Source: a virus | Length of the DNA: 22,717 bases | IMG/VR virus record: IMGVR_UViG_3300018417_000075 | Span: 1 to 22,717 of that record | Reading direction: 5' to 3' (one strand) | In this document: piece by piece, positions 13,503-20,285 of the stretch | Position numbering within the stretch: the first letter of the stretch is position 1 | Layout of the letters: every line of letters begins with the position of its first letter | Position numbers and translations under genes: made by a program | Notes under the pieces: generated by a model | What the model saw: the letters and a program-made list of their open reading frames with translations, nothing else | Database searches by the model: none | What the model was told of the DNA's origin: nothing

Positions 13503-14294
13503 ATGGCACAAGCACCCAGAAAAAAGAGTCTGCTATTTAGCAAGTACCCGAATATATCATACTCATTCGCATTTGATGATAATCCAGAGGGGGTTATTGT
13601 CAAGAACTTACTTGTTCGTGCCGCAATTAAAAATGTTGTAAAGCAGAATGGTAAAATCTTTTATGAGTATGAGATGCAAGAGGGCGACACACCTGAGATG
13701 ATGGCGCACAAGTATTATGAAGATGTAAATTTACATTGGGTCATATTAATGACTAATGACGTATTTGATGGTCAGTTCGGATTCGGTATGAACTATCAGA
13801 CATTTACTAATTATGTAAATGCAAAGTATCCAGGAATTACAATGAATACAAATTCATTCTCTGGAGATATTCCAAAGGGCGCTAGAATTACTGGTCTAAC
13901 TAGTGGTGCTATTGGAACAGTGCATGATTGGAACCCAAGCACAGGTCGAATCATTATACTAAAAACTTCAGGCGATTTTGTTAAAGGCGAACAAGCAACT
14001 ACAGTTATGGTTCGTGATGAAGGTAGGTTAGAAGGTGGCGTGCAGTTTGGACAATACCTAATAGCGACAACTAAAGCAACACATCATTATGAAAATATTG
14101 TAGACGGTAATACGCTAGATTATGAACAGTTTTTAGAGACACAAGTTTCTGACCGCAGAGAAGTTTCAAACATTCTATATGAGACTGAACTTAACGATAC
14201 AAAACGTAAAGTCAAATTAATCAAACCCCAATACGTTCAATTTATTGTAGAGCAAATGTCTTCGATATTAAATCCTAAAAAGACAACGGTATAA
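13503..14294 (+). CDS. 53: gp53-like baseplate wedge protein
   Basis: 263 residues (T4 gp53 has 196). The conserved part, about residues 45-110, is a LysM-like unit EGDTPEMMAHKYYEDVNLHWVILMTND followed by an FGFGMNYQTFTNYVNAKYP block, matching T4 gp53 (the YGNPQLYWVLLMCND region). An extra beta-rich insertion lies at about 118-180 and explains the greater length. The C-terminus (about 210-263) is helical and ends in a VQFIVEQMSSIL segment like the T4 protein. gp53 holds wedges to the hub periphery in the baseplate. It starts 3 bases after gp48, with a GGGGGA-type site. Confidence 0.85.
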   Translation: MAQAPRKKSLLFSKYPNISYSFAFDDNPEGVIVKNLLVRAAIKNVVKQNGKIFYEYEMQEGDTPEMMAHKYYEDVNLHWVILMTNDVFDGQFGFGMNYQTFTNYVNAKYPGITMNTNSFSGDIPKGARITGLTSGAIGTVHDWNPSTGRIIILKTSGDFVKGEQATTVMVRDEGRLEGGVQFGQYLIATTKATHHYENIVDGNTLDYEQFLETQVSDRREVSNILYETELNDTKRKVKLIKPQYVQFIVEQMSSILNPKKTTV

Positions 14295-14300
14295 TTTATT

Positions 14301-15581
14301 ATGGCAGATTTAAATAATCCAGATGACGTTAGACTAACTAAACTTAACGTAATCCCATTGCAAGGCACTGGCAATCCCGTAGATATCACGGGCATTATGC
14401 TTGAGATGCATATTTATGAAGACATGTATAAACCATTTGTGACTGGAACTATTGCTGTCTATGATACTATCGGGTTTCGCTCTAAATTACCAATAAACGG
14501 TGAAGAGTATTTAGAAGTTTCTTGGGAGACTCCTGGCGGAGATGTACAAGAACATGAATTTTATATTTACAAAATATCTGGTGCAGGCGCAGTAGGTGAT
14601 AATGGTCAAAGTTACATTTTGAGTTTTGCATCACATGAGATGATGGCAAATGCTGGCACCACAATGAGTTATGGGTTTGACGGCGAATTGCTTTCTGATA
14701 TGGCAACAAAGATTTATGAAGAATCTATCAAGGCTGATACAAAAAGCACAATCGAAAAAGTATTTGATTCAGAACCTACACTAACACCAAGAAGAATGTC
14801 ATTCCCTGCATGGTCACCTGCCAAAATTATCAGAGAAATGACAAAGACTGCACAATCAGCCGCACACCCAACAGGAGCGGACTACAAATTTTGGGAAGAC
14901 CTTCAAGGATTCCATTTTAGAAGTATACAGTCGCTAATATTTGATATTGAACCGATTAAAGATTCTGAACAAAGAGAACGTCTTCACTGGACTCCAAATA
15001 ACTCTGGTATTAACTTGTCTGCAATGAATCAAGCGATTGAGCATTTCAACATACTTAATAGTGGAGACACAGTTAAAAAATTAACGAACGGCACACTTGC
15101 AAGTAGAATGATTAACTTCAATCCTGTTACAGGTGCTGTTGAAAATATAGAATCTGATGTCGAGAAAGTATTTGCAGAGATTGGGTCGATGGAAGCAGAG
15201 TTGCCCTTTACGGCAGAAGCAAAAGCGGCGCTAATGAAGCCAGCGTCATTTCTTAAACTACACATAAATGATGCGTCTGAAGCATTCCCAAGTGGAGCAG
15301 AACTATTTTCTCAAACGCAAGATGTGCAAAATGGATTATTTGGTAATGTGCAAATCGAACTGCAACTACCAGGAAATTCGAATAGGAAGATTGGTCAAAT
15401 TGCAGAATTAAGACTACCTCAGAACGGTGCCCGTGAGACCGAAGGTCTGCAACTGGATAGACAGTTATCAGGTAATGTTATGATTACAGCAATTAATCAT
15501 GCATTTGTCACTGGGTCTAAATATAAGCAGATAATTAAAGTAGTTAAAGATAGTTCGTTTGAACCAATGGAACCAATTTAA
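14301..15581 (+). CDS. 27: gp27-type baseplate hub protein
   Basis: 426 residues (T4 gp27 has 391). The N-terminal region has paired beta segments characteristic of gp27/gpD hub proteins: VDITGIMLEMHIYEDMYKPF and VTGTIAVYDTIGF (about 27-60), then EYLEVSWETPGG...EFYIYKI. A helical tower domain (FPAWSPAKIIREMTKTAQSA, about 168-187) and a KFWEDLQGFHFRSIQSL strand pair follow. The C-terminal quarter returns to beta structure with NRKIGQIAELRLP. Hub trimers of this type join the tube to the gp5 spike. Position between gp53 and gp5 supports the role; assignment rests on pattern and context rather than strong identity. Confidence 0.62.
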   Translation: MADLNNPDDVRLTKLNVIPLQGTGNPVDITGIMLEMHIYEDMYKPFVTGTIAVYDTIGFRSKLPINGEEYLEVSWETPGGDVQEHEFYIYKISGAGAVGDNGQSYILSFASHEMMANAGTTMSYGFDGELLSDMATKIYEESIKADTKSTIEKVFDSEPTLTPRRMSFPAWSPAKIIREMTKTAQSAAHPTGADYKFWEDLQGFHFRSIQSLIFDIEPIKDSEQRERLHWTPNNSGINLSAMNQAIEHFNILNSGDTVKKLTNGTLASRMINFNPVTGAVENIESDVEKVFAEIGSMEAELPFTAEAKAALMKPASFLKLHINDASEAFPSGAELFSQTQDVQNGLFGNVQIELQLPGNSNRKIGQIAELRLPQNGARETEGLQLDRQLSGNVMITAINHAFVTGSKYKQIIKVVKDSSFEPMEPI

Positions 15582-15596
15582 AGTTAGGAGAAAATG

Positions 15597-16439
15597 ATGG
15601 AACTTAGTCTAGGCGAGTGGTTGAATTCACAATCACAAGAAACACAAATGCTCAACGAAAAGCAGATTCTTTTTAATGGCGGAAAAAAATACGGACAGAT
15701 TGTATTCCTTGCTGGTGGCGCTGGTTCAGGTAAAGGCTTTGCTATTAAGAACTTTCTGCAAGGAAACGACTTTAAGATTCGTGACGTTGACGAATGGAAA
15801 CTTGCGTTTATGAAACTTAATGATACTACAGGTAGATTCCCAGAACTATCTGGTCTGAACTTGCGTAATCCTAAAGACGTATTCAAATTGCATATGGCAG
15901 TTAAAGACGCAGGAATTAAAGATAAGACTCTTGACGGACTTTTGTCTGATGTATCACAAGATAGACTGCCAAATATTATTTTTGATATTACTCTAAAAGA
16001 ACTTGGTGACATTACAGAAGTTCTACCAAGACTACAAGCAGTTGGCTATGACGCAAAAAATATTCACATTGTTTGGGTGTTGACTAACTATCGTGTTGCA
16101 GTAACTAACAATGCTGGACGTGACCGTGTAGTACCAGAAGACATTCTTTTGAAGACCCACGAAGGTGCGGCAAAAACAATGTATCAAATTGTTGCGGGTT
16201 CTATTCCATCAGGCATTGATGGTAAAGTTGCAGTCATTCTAAATAATAGAGAGAACACAGTATTCTTTGATAGACCTAACTCTACAGGAGACAAAGTAAT
16301 TAAAGACTTTACATATCTTACTATTAAGCAAGAAGGTAAATCGCCTGTAAAACGCAAAGAAGTACAGCAACAAGTATTTGATTGGATTAAAGATAATATT
16401 CCAAAAACTAAAGAGACTAAAGAACTCTTCGGAAACTGA
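15597..16439 (+). CDS. P-loop kinase-like protein inside baseplate operon
   Basis: 280 residues from the second of two adjacent ATGs; AGGAG ends 6 bases before 15597 but only 3 before 15594, so the second ATG is preferred. Strand-P-loop at residues 34-47: IVFLAGGAGSGKG, i.e. GxxxxGK followed by Gly rather than Ser/Thr. RDVDEW (about 57-62) and PNIIFDITLKELGDI resemble the second half of zeta-toxin/polynucleotide-kinase-type NMP kinases, and the Arg in NAGRDRV could be a lid residue. Likely an ATP-dependent kinase or ATPase, substrate unknown. It is embedded among structural genes 16 bases after the hub gene, which is unexpected for an enzyme and hints at a structural, assembly or toxin-related role. 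Family naming is tentative. Confidence 0.65.
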   Translation: MELSLGEWLNSQSQETQMLNEKQILFNGGKKYGQIVFLAGGAGSGKGFAIKNFLQGNDFKIRDVDEWKLAFMKLNDTTGRFPELSGLNLRNPKDVFKLHMAVKDAGIKDKTLDGLLSDVSQDRLPNIIFDITLKELGDITEVLPRLQAVGYDAKNIHIVWVLTNYRVAVTNNAGRDRVVPEDILLKTHEGAAKTMYQIVAGSIPSGIDGKVAVILNNRENTVFFDRPNSTGDKVIKDFTYLTIKQEGKSPVKRKEVQQQVFDWIKDNIPKTKETKELFGN

Positions 16440-16440
16440 T

Positions 16441-16593
16441 ATGAGCAACAAAGAAACGAAACAAAAATTGAAAGATGCTCCGTCAAGCACTATGGAAGAA
16501 ATGTTTCGTAGAGGTGAAGTCAGTGAATTTGAACATCTAAAAGATAATATAGATTATAAAAAGGTAGAACAGAATGCCGATAGCACAAAATAA
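16441..16593 (+). CDS. Small acidic/basic hydrophilic ORF
   Basis: 50 codons starting 1 base after the P-loop gene and overlapping the gp5 start by 20 bases. The product is highly charged (Lys/Glu/Asp), without Cys or hydrophobic segments, probably helical. The ribosome binding site is weak (GGA), so translation likely depends on coupling to the gene before. Not recognised. Confidence 0.5.
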   Translation: MSNKETKQKLKDAPSSTMEEMFRRGEVSEFEHLKDNIDYKKVEQNADSTK

Positions 16594-17566
16594 CCCAGGA
16601 GTAGATGGAAACTTTACATGGTTCATGGGTAGAGTTGTAGATAGAGCAGACCCAGAATCTCTAGGTCGTGTTCGTGTTCGTGCGCTTGGATGGCATACAG
16701 ACGATGTTGCACTTCTGCCAAACAATGCATTACCTTGGGCGATTGCACTTTACGCAAATAATCCGTCACCTCAAATTACCCCACCTAAAATTGGGGACTG
16801 GGTTATGGGATTTTTCCAAGATGGTAAGACGGCACAAAAACCTGTCATTCTTGGAGTTATGCCAACACAGGGTGGCGGCGGGTTTGCTGATGACTTGGGT
16901 GATGCGGGTCCAGCACCACTAGCAAGCAGACCTTCCCCTGGCGCTACTGTGAGTCCAGGTCCTGCTGGCGTTGGCACTGTTGTTGAGAATAAACCAGCAG
17001 TACCGAGCGTTGGTGCAGGAACTCCAGGAGCAACAACAGGAACCCCACCTGCTGGAATTGCAAATGCTTCTGCCGCACCAATGACAGGTCTTCCCGATGG
17101 CGCTGGCGGAACTTTCGATGAACCCGCTTCGACATATGCTTCAGTTTATCCATTGAATAAAGCACAGGTTTCAGAGAGCGGTCATTCTATGGAAATGGAT
17201 GATAGTCCTGGAGCAGAACGTCTGGACCTAAGACATAGAACTGGAAGCGGAGTTGAATTTCAACCCAGTGGTGACACTGTTCAAAAGACAATGAACAATC
17301 ACTACATGATGATTAACGGCGCTTCTTTTGAGGGGGTTTCTGGAGGAAAGACAGTATCAATTGGTGCTGGACTAAATCTTCAGACAAGCGGTGGTGCAGG
17401 TGTCATTCTCAAAGTTGACGGTGGGGGTGGTATTGATATCACTGTCACTGGCGGAGATGTGAAGATGAATGTAACAGGAAACGTAGAGACGACCTGTTCA
17501 GGCAACTATAGTATTACAGCCGCAGGCAATGTTGCCATTAAAGGTGCTAAGATTGACTTGAACTAA
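16574..17566 (+). CDS. 5: gp5-type tail spike without lysozyme domain
   Basis: 330 residues (T4 gp5 has 575). The N-terminal OB-fold (about 1-100) has the VgrG/gp5 pattern: FMGRVVDRADPESLGRVRVR, then PWAIAL and the KIGDWVMGFFQDGK...PVILGVM barrel end. A long Gly/Pro/Ala linker follows (about 101-195), then EMDDSPGAERLDLRHRTGSG (about 212-231) and repeated octad-like strands (about 245-330) that form a trimeric beta-helix needle. The glycosidase domain present in T4 gp5 between OB-fold and needle is absent. The spike sits at the tip of the hub and pierces the outer membrane. AAGG precedes the ATG. The PAAR tip gene follows. Confidence 0.88.
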   Translation: MPIAQNNPGVDGNFTWFMGRVVDRADPESLGRVRVRALGWHTDDVALLPNNALPWAIALYANNPSPQITPPKIGDWVMGFFQDGKTAQKPVILGVMPTQGGGGFADDLGDAGPAPLASRPSPGATVSPGPAGVGTVVENKPAVPSVGAGTPGATTGTPPAGIANASAAPMTGLPDGAGGTFDEPASTYASVYPLNKAQVSESGHSMEMDDSPGAERLDLRHRTGSGVEFQPSGDTVQKTMNNHYMMINGASFEGVSGGKTVSIGAGLNLQTSGGAGVILKVDGGGGIDITVTGGDVKMNVTGNVETTCSGNYSITAAGNVAIKGAKIDLN

Positions 17567-17682
17567 CTTAAACTAAGAAGTAATTAAATCAATAATACAA
17601 TCAATATTACATTAAACCCTACACCTATAATATAACATACTTGTCAAGGGTTGTCAAGGACTAATTTGGAGTAAATGCAAAA
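17567..17682. promoter_or_regulatory. AT-rich spacer before PAAR gene
   Basis: 116 bases with a direct repeat TTGTCAAGG (17641-17649 and 17651-17659). No GC-rich terminator is visible. On the plus strand TATAATATA (17626-17634) might be a late-type element for the PAAR gene; on the minus strand the repeats form the -35 box of an antisense promoter listed separately. Confidence 0.4.
17629..17657 (-). promoter_or_regulatory. Sigma70-like promoter antisense to gp5
   Basis: Minus strand TTGACA (17657-17652), a 17-base spacer, TATATT (17634-17629). Same CTTGACA-17 architecture as the promoters at 3516, 4010 and 5799. It points into gp5 on the opposite strand, where no minus-strand gene is seen. 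Confidence 0.45.
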
Positions 17683-17988
17683 ATGCCTGCAATTTGTAGA
17701 GTAGGAGACAGTTTATCAACAGGACATGCATGTACTGGTTCCACTACTATTGCGGCACCTGCTACTGACGGGACTGTTTCTGCTAATGGAATCAATGTTA
17801 TTGTTGTTGGGGCACCTACAGTATCTCACCCACATCCACCAGCCCCACCATGCCCAGACCATGTAGCAAATTTAAACGCTGGTTCTGGCACCGTATTCAT
17901 TAATGGTATCGCTGTCGGTAGAATAGGGGACAGTGCAGACGCAGGCGCAATGACTGGCGGTAGTGGTACAGTGTTTGCTGGTGGTTGA
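17683..17988 (+). CDS. PAAR-repeat spike tip protein (gp5.4-like)
   Basis: 101 residues (T4 gp5.4 has 97). A PAAR domain over the full length: the start MPAICRVGDSLSTGH with the first metal ligands (His15, Cys17), the hairpins TVSANGINVIVVGAPT and TVFINGIAVGRIGDS, and the ligand-rich HPHPPAPPCPDH segment (about 47-58). PAAR proteins form a sharp cone on the beta-helix needle, holding a metal ion near the tip and helping membrane penetration. It directly follows the spike gene. GGAG lies 11 bases before the ATG. Confidence 0.92.
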   Translation: MPAICRVGDSLSTGHACTGSTTIAAPATDGTVSANGINVIVVGAPTVSHPHPPAPPCPDHVANLNAGSGTVFINGIAVGRIGDSADAGAMTGGSGTVFAGG

Positions 17989-17998
17989 TGCTTTGTCT

Positions 17999-18006
17999 TA
18001 TAAATA
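17999..18006 (+). promoter_or_regulatory. T4-type late promoter for gp25-gp6 genes
   Basis: Exact TATAAATA, 26 bases before the gp25 ATG and just after the PAAR stop. Expected start near 18012. Confidence 0.75.
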
Positions 18007-18009
18007 AAG

Positions 18010-18038
18010 ATAGTAATATAGGAACATATAAATGTCAA
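18010..18038 (-). promoter_or_regulatory. Possible antisense sigma70-like promoter at gp25 start
   Basis: Minus strand TTGACA (18038-18033), 17 bases, TACTAT (18015-18010), again preceded by C (CTTGACA). It overlaps the gp25 start and fires toward the PAAR gene in antisense. The -10 is imperfect. Confidence 0.3.
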
Positions 18039-18433
18039 GACTTACGGCACCAAACGCCACATTTTCAGACTTTGATTTGAATTTCATTGCTCATCCAGTG
18101 ACGGGCGATGTTGGTCGTGTGCGAGATATTGAAGCCGTAAAGAGGTCGATGATTAATCTACTTTTGACTAGTCACTACGAAAGACCGTTTCACCCAGAGA
18201 TTGGTGGAAATATCAGAGCATTGTTGTTTGAACCATTTACTGAATATACTGAAGATTTGATTAAAATTGGTATTGTTGAGGTTATCCAAAACTTTGAGAA
18301 GAGAGTTAAAATCGACAATGTGATTGTTCAGGGGGTTCCAGATGAGAACGGGTTCAAAGTTAGAATTGACTTCTATATTGAAAATTTACCTACATTGGTT
18401 TCCCTAGACACATTCTTAGAGAGAGTTAGATAA
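18032..18433 (+). CDS. 25: gp25 baseplate wedge / sheath initiator
   Basis: 133 residues (T4 gp25 has 132). The family hallmark is clear: DIEAVKRSMINLLLTSHYERPFHPEIGGNIRALLFEP, with the conserved core ERPFHPEIG at about residues 50-58 and LFEP at 64-67. gp25 joins the wedge core with gp6 and carries the sheath-like handshake strands that start sheath assembly; homologues occur in T6SS (TssE) and pyocins. It is followed by gp6 with only 2 bases between, in the same order as in other contractile systems. Confidence 0.95.
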   Translation: MSRLTAPNATFSDFDLNFIAHPVTGDVGRVRDIEAVKRSMINLLLTSHYERPFHPEIGGNIRALLFEPFTEYTEDLIKIGIVEVIQNFEKRVKIDNVIVQGVPDENGFKVRIDFYIENLPTLVSLDTFLERVR

Positions 18434-18435
18434 AA

Positions 18436-20280
18436 ATGGCAGAAAATATAAAAGTTAATGAACTCGACTTTGATAGTATCAAGGGCAATCTTAAAGAGTT
18501 TTTAAAGAACCAAAGTCAACTTAAAGACTTTGATTTTGATGGTTCTTCTATTAATATTCTTATGGACTTGCTTGCATATAATACGCACTACAATGCGTTT
18601 TATGCAAACATGGTTGCAAATGAAATGTTTCTTGACACTGCAACATTGCGTGATAGTATTGTGTCCAGAGCAAAGATGCTTGGCTACACGCCACGCTCTA
18701 TGGCGGCGTCAAAGATTTTAGTTAATATTGAACTTCCAGTACCGACTACAACATCACCTCTACCCACAAGTATTATCGTACCCAAATACACAAAATACAA
18801 AACCGTTATTGATGGTAAAACATACTACTTCAATACAGTGCAAGACCACAGTGCAGTTCAAGTTCGCACTGAGGGTGACAATTACATTTATAGCACATTG
18901 AATATTTACTTGTATGAAGGTAATAAAGTAGAACAGAAATATGTTTTTGATAGGAATAATTCTTCACAGAGAATGGTTCTTACAAATAATAATATCGACA
19001 CATCAACTTTAAATGTTAAGGTTCAGCGTTCTGCAACGAACCTAGCAACAACAACTTTTTTGAAGACTACCTCAATCACTGATTTGACTTCAGAGAGTCC
19101 TGCATATTTTCTACAGGAGATTGAGAAAGAGTTTTACGAAGTATACTTCGGTGATGGTAGCATGGGTCGTGCGCTTGAACATAATAATATCGTTCTAATC
19201 GACTATCTCACAACTAATGGCATAGATGCAAATGGCGCATCTACATTCGCATACACTACTCCGATTGAAGGCTATGAACAACAAATCCAACTTGTCGAAG
19301 GTAATACAAAATCTTCTGGAGGTGCTGAAAGAGAGACTACAGAGAGTATTAGATATCTTGCGCCTTTAAACTTTAATGCACAGAACCGAGTTGTTACATC
19401 TACAGACTACAAGACTGCAATTCTACAGAATTATGCAGACGTACAAGCAGTAACTTCTTGGGGTGGGGAAGAGAACGACCCACCAATTTACGGTAAAGTG
19501 TTTATTGCAATGAAACCAAAAACAGGTTTCGTTATTAATGATATTGCAAAAGAACAAATTAAAGATAGTATTTTGAAGTCTCGTGGTGTCGTTTCTATCA
19601 CACCAGAAATTATTGACCCATCATATATCTTTATTCGCCCACTGATTAACGTATACTTCAGTCGTGAAGTTGGTTCATATTCTGCATCTGATATTGAACA
19701 GTTTGTAAAAGATGCAGTTCTTAATTTTTCGCAAGTCGAATTGGAGCAGTTCAACACATATTTTAGATACTCAAAATTCTTGAGAACAATTGATTCTGCA
19801 AACCCTGCGATTCAAAACTCTTCCATTTCAATGTCGTTGATGAAGAAGTTGGTGGTTACACCTAACGCATCTAAAGCATACAGTACAAAGTTTTCTAACG
19901 CAATTCTCTATCCACACGAAGGTCACTTTGGTTCTATCTACACAAACAACTTCACCTACTTTGGTGATGCTGGCTGTTATTTGTCTGATGATGGTTATGG
20001 TGTAATTAACGTATACAAACTTGTTATTGGTGAGAGACGTTTAATTGACACAAACAAAGGTTCTGTTAATTACGAAACTGGGCAGGTTGATATTATAAAC
20101 TTTAGACCCGAATCAGTTGATGATACTGAACTTGTTGTTAGTATTATTCCTCGTGAACAAGACATTTTCTCTATTCGAAATCAAATCTTAGAAATTCTTG
20201 AAGATGATATTGTTGTAAATGCTACTGATTCTCAAATTCGGTACACTAATAAAATCAACTCTATCTATCAAGCAGGGTAA
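18436..20280 (+). CDS. 6: gp6 baseplate wedge protein (gpJ-like)
   Basis: 614 residues (T4 gp6 has 660). The N-terminus LDFDSIKGNLKEFLKNQSQ and FDGSSINILMDLLAYNTHYNAFYANM (about 8-60) is the conserved gp6/baseplate J start. Central blocks EFYEVYFGDGSMGRAL and GGAERETTESIRYLAPLNF (about 230-310) followed by NRVVTSTDYKTAIL match the gpJ core. The C-terminal part is beta-rich. gp6 dimers form the continuous ring around the hub and transmit the signal for sheath contraction. Its GAGAG site lies inside the end of gp25; the next gene begins 5 bases downstream. Confidence 0.93.
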   Translation: MAENIKVNELDFDSIKGNLKEFLKNQSQLKDFDFDGSSINILMDLLAYNTHYNAFYANMVANEMFLDTATLRDSIVSRAKMLGYTPRSMAASKILVNIELPVPTTTSPLPTSIIVPKYTKYKTVIDGKTYYFNTVQDHSAVQVRTEGDNYIYSTLNIYLYEGNKVEQKYVFDRNNSSQRMVLTNNNIDTSTLNVKVQRSATNLATTTFLKTTSITDLTSESPAYFLQEIEKEFYEVYFGDGSMGRALEHNNIVLIDYLTTNGIDANGASTFAYTTPIEGYEQQIQLVEGNTKSSGGAERETTESIRYLAPLNFNAQNRVVTSTDYKTAILQNYADVQAVTSWGGEENDPPIYGKVFIAMKPKTGFVINDIAKEQIKDSILKSRGVVSITPEIIDPSYIFIRPLINVYFSREVGSYSASDIEQFVKDAVLNFSQVELEQFNTYFRYSKFLRTIDSANPAIQNSSISMSLMKKLVVTPNASKAYSTKFSNAILYPHEGHFGSIYTNNFTYFGDAGCYLSDDGYGVINVYKLVIGERRLIDTNKGSVNYETGQVDIINFRPESVDDTELVVSIIPREQDIFSIRNQILEILEDDIVVNATDSQIRYTNKINSIYQAG

Positions 20281-20285
20281 ACGTA

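Noticed and set aside
15584-16012. Minus-strand ORF of 142 codons
   Set aside because: It mirrors the P-loop gene, has a Ser/Pro-rich shadow-like composition and no ribosome binding site.
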